DNA of 64,000 bases from Pseudomonadota bacterium (GTDB taxonomy: Bacteria > Pseudomonadota > Gammaproteobacteria > Burkholderiales > Methylophilaceae): contig JAKOVB010000053.1 in NCBI GenBank assembly GCA_029782295.1, forward strand, positions 62,001 to 126,000, written 5' to 3'. Made by a program: the position numbers and the translations under genes. This document shows positions 35,668 to 43,754 of the stretch, piece by piece (position 1 is the stretch's first letter; every line of letters begins with the position of its first letter). Below the pieces are notes generated by a model. The model had not been told where the DNA came from. It did no database searches and saw only the letters and a program-made list of their open reading frames with translations.

Positions 35668-37285
35668 CGGGTTTGTAAATGATGAGCTTGTGTCCCGGTA
35701 TGAGCTTGCCGCCACTCAATTTGTTCCAGCGCTGGATGTCATTCTTGTCGACATCGAACTTTCTGGCGATGCTTGCCAGCGTGTCGCCGCGGTGGATCAG
35801 GTAGAGCATTTTGGCCGGCTTGCCCTTGGCGGACTTGGTCGCAGATTCGGTTCTGTGATTCGGTTTTGCCGGTTTGGCAGGCGAGGCCGCTTGTACCATG
35901 AGGGTCTGGCCGTTCTTGAGTTTTGCACTCTTGAGATGGTTTATCGCCATCAGTTGTTTGGCCGTCAGCCCGTATTTGTGGGCAATGGTGTTGATGTTTT
36001 CACCTTTGCCGACGGTGTGGTGCCGCGCCGGCACTGGTTTGTCGTCCTTTTCTTCCGGCTTGGGCGGTGCAGCAAGTTCTTCGGTCGGAATTTCTGCCGG
36101 GGCTGATTCGTTCTGTGCCGGAACTAGGAGCGGGCGGCCCGGGCTGAGCTTGCCTTTGCCGCCGATGTCGTTGACGTCGCGCAGTTCGGCAACGCTGACG
36201 CCAAACTTCCTGGCCACGTTATCGATCCGTTCGCCGCGTTTTGCGTAATAGGTTTGCCAGCTGACCAGCGGTTTGTCGTAATTGGCGAGATTGGCGGCGA
36301 ATTCATTGTCCTTGCCGATGGGCAGGAGAATTTCATGCGTGCCGCCAGTAGAAGTCATGACTGGTCGATTGTACTCAGGGTTGAGTGACAAGAATTCATC
36401 GAGTGAAACCCCTGCCAGCTTGGCCGCCAGCTTGGTGTCGATCTGCTTGGGTGCGGCGACCTGGGTGAAGTAGGGTTGGTTGGCGATCGGTTGGATGTCC
36501 AGGCCGTATTGCTGGGGGTTGGTGACGATGTTCTTCACCGCCTGCAGTTTGGGAACGTAGTTCCTGGTTTCCGGAGGCAGGTTCAGACTCTGGTAATCCG
36601 TCGGCAGCCCTTTTTTTCGATTGCGCTCGATAGCGCGCATGACGGTGCCTTCGCCGGCATTGTAGGCGGCCAGTGCGAGCTCCCAGCTGCCGAACATGAC
36701 ATGCAGTCGCTGCAGGTAGTTAAGTGCTGCATCTGTCGCGGCGGTCACGTCACGGCGGTTGTCTACCCACCAGTTCTGTTTCAAGCCGAAGTTCTTGCCG
36801 GTGGAGGGAATGAACTGCCAGATGCCTGAGGCGCGGCTGGTGGAATAGGCTTGGGGGTTGAAGGCGCTTTCTACCATGGGGAGCAGGGCGATTTCGGTCG
36901 GCATGCCGCGTTTCTGGACTTCCTCGACGATGTGGTACAGGTACCTCTGACTGCGGCTGATCATCCGTTTGACATAGTCAGGACGCGCGGCGTACCACGA
37001 TTCGTGGGTGGCGGTCATGGGGGAGTCCAGTTCGGGCATGGCATAACCGTTCTTGATGCGTTGCCACAGGCTGTTCGTGTCCACCGCGGCATTTTCTCCC
37101 ATCATTGGCTGGCCGTTCAGCTCGGGAATGGGTTGCAGTGCGTCAAGGGGCGGTTGGGAAGTGTTGCCGGATTCGCTGTCGTTGATGTAGGTAATTTCAT
37201 CGCCCGTGGCGTTCGTGTCGGCGTAGGCGGGGGTAACGAAGGAGAGGGCGAGGATGACCAGTGTTAGCAGATGTTTTGAAGCCAT
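35657..37285 (-). CDS. mltD: Membrane-bound lytic murein transglycosylase D-like, three LysM repeats
   Basis: 542 residues. Signal peptide with an AYA cleavage site rather than a lipobox, so it is likely soluble periplasmic, unlike E. coli MltD. The SLT domain has catalytic Glu139 (LLPMVESAFNP) and SRASGIWQFIPSTG. Three LysM repeats (about 335-385, 420-465, 490-540) bind glycan. It cleaves murein with 1,6-anhydro ends. A Pro/Glu/Lys linker separates the LysM modules. First gene of the operon leading to fabI. Confidence 0.93.
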   Translation of the reverse strand: MASKHLLTLVILALSFVTPAYADTNATGDEITYINDSESGNTSQPPLDALQPIPELNGQPMMGENAAVDTNSLWQRIKNGYAMPELDSPMTATHESWYAARPDYVKRMISRSQRYLYHIVEEVQKRGMPTEIALLPMVESAFNPQAYSTSRASGIWQFIPSTGKNFGLKQNWWVDNRRDVTAATDAALNYLQRLHVMFGSWELALAAYNAGEGTVMRAIERNRKKGLPTDYQSLNLPPETRNYVPKLQAVKNIVTNPQQYGLDIQPIANQPYFTQVAAPKQIDTKLAAKLAGVSLDEFLSLNPEYNRPVMTSTGGTHEILLPIGKDNEFAANLANYDKPLVSWQTYYAKRGERIDNVARKFGVSVAELRDVNDIGGKGKLSPGRPLLVPAQNESAPAEIPTEELAAPPKPEEKDDKPVPARHHTVGKGENINTIAHKYGLTAKQLMAINHLKSAKLKNGQTLMVQAASPAKPAKPNHRTESATKSAKGKPAKMLYLIHRGDTLASIARKFDVDKNDIQRWNKLSGGKLIPGHKLIIYKPDAA

Positions 37286-37320
37286 TAATGCATATCTCTG
37301 GTAGCCAAAAAGTTGGTTGG

Positions 37321-37350
37321 ATGTTACTCGCCAGCGGATGGTTCCGTCAA
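37321..37350 (-). promoter_or_regulatory. Candidate sigma-70 promoter for mltD
   Basis: Minus strand TTGACG (37350-37345), 18 bases, TAACAT (37326-37321). It would start transcription about 28 bases before the mltD ATG. The rest of the 103-base gap between mltD and gloB is very AT-rich (about 37350-37390) and holds no gene. Confidence 0.45.
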
Positions 37351-37388
37351 GTATTAAATTACATTAACATTATTTAATAATAAATTGA

Positions 37389-38135
37389 TTAAAAAGAGTT
37401 TCTTAATGTTCTTGCTGTGCAAAAAGCAGAGATCGGGTTGTGCTGCTCCAGCGCGGTTTGAAGCGCAGGGGTATGACAGCGCAGGAAGGGGTTGGTCTCC
37501 AGTTCGAGCGCAATGGTCGAAGGCAGCGTAGGTAGATTCTTCGACCGCAGGCGATCGGTTTCTGCGGCGCGGACCTGCAGGGTCGGATTGTCCGGTTCAA
37601 GTGTCAAAGCGAAGCGGATATTGTGCTGGGTATACTCATGGGTGCAATAGACCCGTGTTTCCGGAGGTAATGCGGCCAGTCTTTGCAGGGAATGATATAG
37701 CTGCTCGCATGTCCCGGTGAACAATCGTCCACAGCCGCAACCGAACAGGGTGTCGCCACAGAATAGGGAATTTGCGCCATAATAAACCACGTGACCGAGC
37801 GTGTGGCCGGGCGTTTCCATTACCATCAAATCCAGGTTCAACTGCGGGAACGCGATGCGGTCGCCTTCCCTGACAGCCCGGTGCGGAAAGGCGTAGTTTT
37901 CCCCAGCTGAGGCGTAAACCGTGGCCGGATAACACTCAAGTAACTGCTGGACTCCGTCGACGTGGTCGGAGTGATGGTGCGTGATGAGGATGCCGTCCAG
38001 ACTCAGGTTGCGAGACTTTAATGCCGCGATGACGGGGGTCGCGTCGCCCGGGTCGACCACGACCGCGTGGTCATTGGACTGCAGCAACCAGATATAGTTA
38101 TCCCGGAAAGCCGGGATGGGGAATACATCGAACAT
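37389..38135 (-). CDS. gloB: Hydroxyacylglutathione hydrolase (glyoxalase II)
   Basis: 248 residues from the ATG at 38135: the start [18 protein letters not shown] matches the family. Metal-binding motif His53-x-His55-x-Asp57-His58, later HTLGHVVY, CGDTLFGCGCGR and THEYTQHN. It hydrolyses S-lactoylglutathione. The frame is open further upstream, but the extra residues do not match the family. The start codon overlaps that of the divergent methyltransferase gene, so the promoter must lie inside that gene; TATGTT is 6 bases from the ATG. Confidence 0.95.
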   Translation of the reverse strand: MFDVFPIPAFRDNYIWLLQSNDHAVVVDPGDATPVIAALKSRNLSLDGILITHHHSDHVDGVQQLLECYPATVYASAGENYAFPHRAVREGDRIAFPQLNLDLMVMETPGHTLGHVVYYGANSLFCGDTLFGCGCGRLFTGTCEQLYHSLQRLAALPPETRVYCTHEYTQHNIRFALTLEPDNPTLQVRAAETDRLRSKNLPTLPSTIALELETNPFLRCHTPALQTALEQHNPISAFCTARTLRNSF

Positions 38136-38868
38136 GGACGCAACATACACCGAACAGGACTGGCTGCAAACCCCGCTCGGTGCATATCTGCTGGAGCAGG
38201 AGCAGGTCTTCTTCGATGCCACGGTTGCGGACCTGTTCGGTTTCAATGCCCTGCAGCTGGGCATGCCTGAGACTGACCTGCTGCGCAACTGCCGTATTCC
38301 CTTCCGATTCAAGGCGGCTGGTAGCGGAATGACCTCGCTTCGATGCGACAGCATCCAGTTGCCATTTGCGACCAACAGCATCGATCTTGTCGTCTTGCCG
38401 CATGTGCTGGAATTCTCGTCGAATCCGCACGATACCCTGCGCGAAGCCGAGCGCATTCTCCTGCCGGAAGGTCATGTCGTCCTGAGCGGTTTTAACCCGA
38501 TCAGCCTTTGGGGAGCCAGACGCCTGCTGGATCGCGGGGGGGAATATCCATGGCGGGGGCGCTTTCTGACCCTGTCGAGACTCAAGGATTGGCTGGCGCT
38601 TCTGGGCTTCGAGGTGATGGGTGGGCGCATGGGCTGTTACGTGCCGCCTGTTCGCACGGAAATGTGGATACAGCGCAGCGAATTCATGGATCGGGCAGGG
38701 GATCGCTGGTGGCCGATGCTGGGCGGCGTCTATTTCCTTGTTGCACGCAAGCGTGTGGCTGGCATGCGGCTGATCCGGCCAAGCTGGAACGGCACACGGA
38801 TGGCGCAGGTCCTGATGCCCAAACCAACACAACGAACGGAGTGCCAGAAGAACAACCATGAGCAATAA
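38134..38868 (+). CDS. SAM-dependent methyltransferase-like protein (type 11) with a degenerate SAM motif
   Basis: 244 residues from the ATG at 38134 (an ATG at 38116 is also in frame; GGGGAA favours 38134). Post-I part is clear: [51 protein letters not shown]. The glycine-rich motif I expected earlier is replaced by [13 protein letters not shown]. The same arrangement next to rnhA is common in betaproteobacteria. Substrate unknown. It overlaps rnhA by 11 bases. Confidence 0.8.
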   Translation: MDATYTEQDWLQTPLGAYLLEQEQVFFDATVADLFGFNALQLGMPETDLLRNCRIPFRFKAAGSGMTSLRCDSIQLPFATNSIDLVVLPHVLEFSSNPHDTLREAERILLPEGHVVLSGFNPISLWGARRLLDRGGEYPWRGRFLTLSRLKDWLALLGFEVMGGRMGCYVPPVRTEMWIQRSEFMDRAGDRWWPMLGGVYFLVARKRVAGMRLIRPSWNGTRMAQVLMPKPTQRTECQKNNHEQ

Positions 38869-39295
38869 AGTCGAGATTTATGCCGACGGTGCCTGCAAGG
38901 GTAACCCGGGGCGGGGAGGATGGGGCGCATGGCTGCGTTACGGCGAAAATGAAAAGGAACTATTCGGCGGAGAGCCGATGACCACCAACAATCGCATGGA
39001 ACTGCTGGCGGTGATCCGCGCGCTGGAAGCGCTGACGCGTCGTTGCGAAGTGAGAGTGCATACCGATTCCACCTACGTTCACAAGGGCATCAGCGAATGG
39101 ATCTCCAGCTGGAAGGCTCGTGGGTGGCGCACGGCGGACAAGAAGCCGGTCAAGAACGATGACCTCTGGCGCCAACTCGACCAGTTGGCCCAACAGCATG
39201 ACATCGAATGGATCTGGGTCAAGGGCCATGCGGGCAATGAGGGGAACGAGCGGGCGGATGCCTTGGCCAACCGTGGCGTGGAAACCCTGGGGTAG
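38858..39295 (+). CDS. rnhA: Ribonuclease HI
   Basis: 145 residues. Catalytic Asp10, Glu48, Asp70 and Asp134 and the helper His124 align residue for residue with E. coli RNase HI; the basic protrusion [18 protein letters not shown] is present. It removes RNA from RNA-DNA hybrids. The ATG overlaps the methyltransferase gene. In relatives dnaQ usually follows at once; here two other genes intervene. Confidence 0.98.
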   Translation: MSNKVEIYADGACKGNPGRGGWGAWLRYGENEKELFGGEPMTTNNRMELLAVIRALEALTRRCEVRVHTDSTYVHKGISEWISSWKARGWRTADKKPVKNDDLWRQLDQLAQQHDIEWIWVKGHAGNEGNERADALANRGVETLG

Positions 39296-39418
39296 CCTGG
39301 ACTGCCCTCGATAGACCTGCGATTCAGGTTGGGTTGGCGTCGGTCCAAGTTTGACCTTCGAATCGGTTCAGATTGACGTCATTGCAAGCTGGAATACTTG
39401 TGACGGAAGGGAGTCTCA

Positions 39419-40216
39419 ATGCGCTATATTCGTGAAGGTGACAAAGGCGACAATGTTCTCAGGCTCCAGCAGCGCCTGCAGGAACTTGGCTTCAGTCCCG
39501 GCGATCTCGATGGTGATTTCGGTCCTTCAACCAAAGCAGCGCTCATGGCTTACCAGCAAAGCGAGGGGTTGCTGGTTGATGGGGTTGCCGGACCCCGAAC
39601 CCAGACGGCCTTGGGGCTGACCGACAACCCTGCACTCGAATCCGTTATTGAGCAGGTAACGGTGACAGTCGTTTCCCGGATGTTCCCGGTGACCCCGACC
39701 GGAAATATCAAGAGGTACCTGCCGTATGTACTGAATGGTCTTGAAGAGCGTGCGCTGCACGATAAGCCCATGGTGCTGATGGCATTGGCGACGATTCGGG
39801 CTGAAACAGAAGGCTTCGTCCCCATCGACGAAGGCCTTTCCAAATACAATACCTCACCTAACGGCCATCCTTTCGACCTCTATGATTATCGCCGGGATAT
39901 CGGCAATCGTGGGCCAGATGATGGCGCACGTTATAAGGGTCGAGGATTCATTCAGCTCACCGGACGAGATAATTATCGCAGGCACGGCGAGGCCATCGGG
40001 CTTGGAACCCGTTTGCTGGATAGCCCCGAACTGGCCAATGAACCAACGATTGCTGCCAATCTGCTGGCAAGTTTCCTGGCCGACAAGGAAAGGGCTATCA
40101 AGGAGGCGCTGAATGGCGGGTATCTCTCCCTTGCCCGCAGGCTCGTCAACGGAGGCAGTCACGGATTTTCCAATTTCGAGGATGCATATCGTATCGGTGA
40201 TGGGTTGATCACATAA
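39419..40216 (+). CDS. Peptidoglycan-binding plus GH19 (chitinase/lysozyme)-like hydrolase, endolysin-like
   Basis: 265 residues. N-terminal PG_binding_1 domain (GDKGDNVLRLQQRLQELGFSPGDLDGDFGPST, about 5-65). Then a GH19-type domain: a candidate catalytic Glu in LATIRAETEGF, and the signature YKGRGFIQLTGRDNYRRHGEAIG. No signal peptide is present, as in phage endolysins. GGAAGGGAG precedes the ATG. It sits with the next gene between rnhA and dnaQ. It could release or remodel cell wall, act as a toxin, or be a lone phage remnant; no holin or phage structural genes are near. Confidence 0.8.
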   Translation: MRYIREGDKGDNVLRLQQRLQELGFSPGDLDGDFGPSTKAALMAYQQSEGLLVDGVAGPRTQTALGLTDNPALESVIEQVTVTVVSRMFPVTPTGNIKRYLPYVLNGLEERALHDKPMVLMALATIRAETEGFVPIDEGLSKYNTSPNGHPFDLYDYRRDIGNRGPDDGARYKGRGFIQLTGRDNYRRHGEAIGLGTRLLDSPELANEPTIAANLLASFLADKERAIKEALNGGYLSLARRLVNGGSHGFSNFEDAYRIGDGLIT

Positions 40217-40513
40217 TCTTCTCGCAAGAGGATTTCATCGCATTTGCTCCAGCATCCGCAGCCAGCGGTGATTTCGTCCATACGGAATCAACCTGTCCCC
40301 CGATAGCCACGTTACTTTTGGTTTTTAGCGCGCACGTTTACACAAGTCATTTAAGACTGCCAAAGAGGTTCTATCAATAATCTTCCTGCCCCCGGTGATT
40401 TCCCCAAAACATCTAAATAACCGACCGGAAAGAAAGTTATTTACTTAATGACTTATCGGTAATATGATGGTGTTGTTGTTAACTGATTGATTGTGCGTAT
40501 TGACGGGGGGTGT
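40217..40513. other. Gene-free AT-rich interval
   Basis: 297 bases with no convincing coding frame. It is visibly richer in A and T than its surroundings, mainly from 40310 on. TAATAT at 40462-40467 could be a -10 for the next gene, but the -35 at 17 bases (TTATTT) is poor. No hairpin with a T-run was found after the lysin gene. Confidence 0.5.
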
Positions 40514-41086
40514 ATGAGCAAACTAATAGTCGCGATGATTGCCGGATTGTTGATGTCGATCATGAGCCACACTGCTTATAGTGCTGTATTTCGATGTGCA
40601 GACGAGAAGGGGGCGGTCACCTATACGGACCGTCGATGTGCAGGCAATGTCGATGCCAATGTCAATTCCTCAACTGGTGCGCAACGCGGTAAGACTCCAT
40701 TCCACAATGCGGAAAACAATCATCAGTGGATCGAGGCAATTCGCAGTCCCAGCGGAGTCTATTACGTCGATGGAGTTGTCTCCGGTAATAAAACCACTTT
40801 TCAGGTCGATACAGGTTCGACCATGACTACGCTTCCAAAAAGCATGTCCGAATTGGTCAGGAATTGCCGTCCCAACATGTTTCATACGGCACTTGGGGAC
40901 GTTGCCGGATGCATCGGGCGCATCGATGTGATCGAACTCGGACAGATCAGATTCCAGAATGTCGAAGTCGCACTGCTTCCGGATCTGAAAACGCCACTTA
41001 TGGGAATGGATCTGATCAACCGTTTCAATATTCAACATTCTGGCAATGGCATGCGCCTGATTGCAAAGGGTACGGAATACAGATAG
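40514..41086 (+). CDS. Periplasmic retropepsin-like aspartic protease with DUF4124-type N-terminus
   Basis: 190 residues from the ATG at 40514 (a TTG at 40487 is in frame but would spoil the signal peptide). Signal peptide to about residue 24 (AYSA). Next a short DUF4124-like segment (VFRCADEKGAVTYTDRRC), then a retropepsin-type domain with the catalytic triad Asp99-Thr-Gly-Ser in FQVDTGSTMTTLP and a flap-like region, ending LMGMDLINRFNI. Such proteins form homodimeric aspartic proteases. The base composition looks lower in GC than its neighbours, and with the lysin it interrupts rnhA-dnaQ, which suggests acquisition. Confidence 0.8.
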   Translation: MSKLIVAMIAGLLMSIMSHTAYSAVFRCADEKGAVTYTDRRCAGNVDANVNSSTGAQRGKTPFHNAENNHQWIEAIRSPSGVYYVDGVVSGNKTTFQVDTGSTMTTLPKSMSELVRNCRPNMFHTALGDVAGCIGRIDVIELGQIRFQNVEVALLPDLKTPLMGMDLINRFNIQHSGNGMRLIAKGTEYR

Positions 41087-41204
41087 CCACGTTGCAAGGG
41101 TGTTATCGTGCCGGAGGGGTTGGTCAGCCAGCGTAACTGTGAGATATCCGATTTGCCTGGCAGGCGTAAACGGTGAAACTGGGTTAGTATTTGCGCTCGT
41201 TTAG

Positions 41205-41238
41205 CAATCTGTCAGCCAATGCTTGGGCGGACAGATTG
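41205..41238 (+). repeat. Strong inverted repeat upstream of dnaQ
   Basis: CAATCTGTC (41205-41213) and GACAGATTG (41230-41238) are perfect complements; CCAA/TTGG add an inner stem. There is no T-run, so it is not a normal terminator. It ends 18 bases before the dnaQ ATG and may be an RNA structure or an operator. Confidence 0.65.
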
Positions 41239-41256
41239 GATTCTGTCAGGAAATGT

Positions 41257-41973
41257 ATGCGTCAAATCTTTCTGGATACCGAAACTACAGGCCTGGATCC
41301 GGCCCAAGGACATCGTGTCATCGAAATCGCGGCGGTGGAAGTGATCAATCGTCGTCTGACCAAGAACCACTTTCACGTCTATCTGAATCCGGATCGCGAC
41401 ATCGATCCCGGTGCGCAGGAAGTGCACGGGATCACGCTGGATTTTCTGCAGGACAAGCCGCGTTTTCCCGATGTGGTGGATGATTTCCTGGACTTTATCG
41501 CAGGGGGTGAGCTGATCATCCATAACGCCCCTTTCGACGTCGGATTCCTCGATCATGAGCTTGGCATGATCGGCAAGCCTGGCGTGCGGCAGTCGTGTGC
41601 GGGGGTTATCGATACGCTGCGTATGGCGAAGGAAATGCGTCCGGGGCAGCGCAACAATCTTGACGCGCTATGTCGCCATTTCGGCGTGGACAATTCCTCA
41701 CGTACGTTGCACGGGGCCCTGCTGGATGCGGAATTGCTGGCGGATGTCTATCTGGCCATGACGCGCGGACAGGAAAGCCTGATAATCGAGATGGCGGAGC
41801 CGCAACGCGAGGCTGGCCAGCTGTCAGAAATTGCTCGCAAAGGACCGCTCAAGGTGCTTGCGGCTGCAGGGGATGATCTATTGGCGCATCAGGAGTACCT
41901 GAAGGGGCTGGACAAGGCTGCTGGTGGTGCCTGCATGTGGAATCAACTGCAGGGTGATCCGCAGGCTAGCTGA
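41257..41973 (+). CDS. dnaQ: DNA polymerase III epsilon subunit, 3'-5' proofreading exonuclease
   Basis: 238 residues from the ATG at 41257 (MRQIFLDTETTGL); the frame is open from 41191, but the extra residues do not match the family. ExoI Asp7-Thr-Glu9, ExoII HNAPFDVGFLDHE and ExoIII HGALLDAELLADVYL are present. The C-terminal ~50 residues are the polymerase-binding tail. It proofreads with DnaE. The end overlaps the convergent queD gene by 8 bases. Confidence 0.96.
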   Translation: MRQIFLDTETTGLDPAQGHRVIEIAAVEVINRRLTKNHFHVYLNPDRDIDPGAQEVHGITLDFLQDKPRFPDVVDDFLDFIAGGELIIHNAPFDVGFLDHELGMIGKPGVRQSCAGVIDTLRMAKEMRPGQRNNLDALCRHFGVDNSSRTLHGALLDAELLADVYLAMTRGQESLIIEMAEPQREAGQLSEIARKGPLKVLAAAGDDLLAHQEYLKGLDKAAGGACMWNQLQGDPQAS

Positions 41974-42406
41974 GAGCATCCGCCCAACTATTGGGCGTTT
42001 CGTAGAGGCGGACGCGTTCCAGCTTGAGGTGATTGCCGTAGGTATCCCGATACAGGGCGTCCAGGATGCGGAAAGCTTCTGCGGCCATATTCTCGGCGGT
42101 CGGTATGCTTTCCATGACCACCGTCTTGTGGTCAGGAAGCGAGTTCAGAAACGCCAGCACTTCCGTATCTCCCTTGTAGACCAGGAATGCGTGGTCCCAC
42201 ACATCCACGACGGCCTTGCGGGCGATCGCCTTGACATCCGAGAAATCCATCACCATGCCATTGTCTGACGCGCCTTCCTGACGGATGATGTCACCGGACA
42301 GGGTGATCTCCATGGCGTAGCGGTGGCCGTGCAGATTGCGGCACTGGCTTTTGTGGCAAGGAATGCGGTGGCCGGAGTCGAATTCGAGGCGGGTTGTGAT
42401 TTGCAT
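41966..42406 (-). CDS. queD: 6-carboxy-tetrahydropterin synthase family protein (QueD/PTPS)
   Basis: 146 residues. Zinc ligands His13, His26 and His28 and the CxxxHGH motif with catalytic Cys22 (CRNLHGHRY) mark the QueD type; YETPNSWA near the end carries the conserved Glu. It converts dihydroneopterin triphosphate in queuosine synthesis; in methylotrophs a relative can serve pterin cofactors. The start codon lies in the arm of a hairpin whose loop holds a consensus extended -10, so the mRNA may be leaderless. Confidence 0.9.
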   Translation of the reverse strand: MQITTRLEFDSGHRIPCHKSQCRNLHGHRYAMEITLSGDIIRQEGASDNGMVMDFSDVKAIARKAVVDVWDHAFLVYKGDTEVLAFLNSLPDHKTVVMESIPTAENMAAEAFRILDALYRDTYGNHLKLERVRLYETPNSWADALS

Positions 42407-42413
42407 GGGCCGG

Positions 42414-42422
42414 ATTATACCA
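42414..42422 (-). promoter_or_regulatory. Consensus extended -10 promoter of queD
   Basis: TGGTATAAT on the minus strand, an exact TGnTATAAT. The ATG begins 7 bases after the hexamer, so transcription should start at or just before it. The element is the loop of a perfect 8-base hairpin (42403-42410 / 42423-42430). Confidence 0.65.
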
Positions 42423-42441
42423 GCCCATGCGCATCAATGAG

Positions 42442-43737
42442 TTAGAACGTGTACATCAGCGTCAGCCAGAACTTGTCCGTGCTGCGGATTCGGCCTGCAG
42501 CGTACTGGTCGTCTTCCCGGTAGGTGCCGTATTCGACCTTGCCGGAGAGGTGCTTGTCATAGGCGTAAGCGGCGGACACATCCCATTCCGTGCCGTAGCG
42601 GCTACCCGTGCCGCCACCTACCCTGGCGAAATCCTTGTCGGAGTCGATCCAGTGGTATTCGGTCAGCAGGGTCACATCCTTGAACTTGCCGCCGGCGGTG
42701 ATGAACGTGTCGCGGATACCTGCAACCGGTGTCGTCAGGAACTTGTCGACCCAACCCTGGAACAGGTGGTTGGTGCCAAGCGGGGTCTGGAAAGCGTACT
42801 TGCCGTTATTGCTGGACAGAAGCTCCTGGTCGACGCGGGCAAACCAGCTGTCGTAACCGGCCCCGGCGCCGATCTTGTAATAATGCGCATCGACCTGGCC
42901 TTGTGCGGCAGTGCGTTTTCCACTGTCGTCAAGGTCGTCCTGCTTGGCGTATTCAGCGGTGTAAAGCACCTTCCAGTGATCGTCGATCTTGTGGCTGCCG
43001 TCCGCACGCACGCCAACCGTGACGCTGGAAATGTCGCTGGCGACCGCGACATGATCCATGTCGTACCAGTAGGCGTAGCCGGTCAGGGTCTCGGTCGGAC
43101 TCAGCTTGTAGGCGACGTGAAGGATGCCGGTATCGTCAGGGCGCAAGTCGGTAGTGATCTTGCGCAGGCGGGTGTAATAACCAGCCATGATTTCCGTGTT
43201 CTTGATGCTCCTGTTTTCGACGGTGATGCCGTCGAAAACTTGCATAACCTGACGGAACTCGACGTTGCCGATGAAGCGGACGTTGTCGAGCTTGAGCGAT
43301 TGTCGTCCGGCACGGACCTTGGTGTCGGGGATGCCGGTCCAGTCCAGATAGAGCTGGTTGACGTTGAAGAATCCGGGGTCGTTGACGACGGCGTGGTTGG
43401 CTTTGCCAGGCTGGTTGGCGCCGTTGCGGAAATCATTGAAGTCGTTATCCAGCTTGGTGACCCCAATCAGCTGGGCGCCGATGCTGACACTGTGGAAAGG
43501 CTTGGTCTGCCAGCCGATCAGGCTGCGCAGTGTCCAGGCATTGGCATCGTCAGGCTTGGCGTCATCGCTGACATTTTCATAGCGCAGCCGGAAATTGGTC
43601 ATGGGCTTGCCACCGAAGATGGCGTCCTTGATCGATTCCGCTTGTGCTGGCTCGGCCGGGGTGTCTGCGGCGTAGGCATGTGGTACTGCAAGCGCTGACA
43701 GGGCCGCAAGTGTGCAAAGATGTAGTTTGTAGTTCAT
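42442..43737 (-). CDS. Outer-membrane porin of the alginate-export (beta-barrel) family
   Basis: 431 residues from the ATG at 43737 with AGGGAGAAGG before it. Signal peptide to VPHAYA. The rest alternates short amphipathic strands and ends in Phe (LMYTF), as outer-membrane barrels do. The RAGRQSLKLDNVRFIGNVEFRQVMQVFDGI stretch is typical of the alginate-export porin group. Substrate unknown: the operon with carbonic anhydrase and NnrS suggests an anion used under oxygen limitation rather than alginate (inference). 17 bases after nnrS. Confidence 0.88.
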   Translation of the reverse strand: MNYKLHLCTLAALSALAVPHAYAADTPAEPAQAESIKDAIFGGKPMTNFRLRYENVSDDAKPDDANAWTLRSLIGWQTKPFHSVSIGAQLIGVTKLDNDFNDFRNGANQPGKANHAVVNDPGFFNVNQLYLDWTGIPDTKVRAGRQSLKLDNVRFIGNVEFRQVMQVFDGITVENRSIKNTEIMAGYYTRLRKITTDLRPDDTGILHVAYKLSPTETLTGYAYWYDMDHVAVASDISSVTVGVRADGSHKIDDHWKVLYTAEYAKQDDLDDSGKRTAAQGQVDAHYYKIGAGAGYDSWFARVDQELLSSNNGKYAFQTPLGTNHLFQGWVDKFLTTPVAGIRDTFITAGGKFKDVTLLTEYHWIDSDKDFARVGGGTGSRYGTEWDVSAAYAYDKHLSGKVEYGTYREDDQYAAGRIRSTDKFWLTLMYTF

Positions 43738-43754
43738 GGTCCTTCTCCCTGAGG

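Noticed and set aside
39419-40216. A prophage at the lysin gene
   Set aside because: No holin, spanin, integrase, structural gene or attachment repeat nearby; a single lysin-like gene is not enough.
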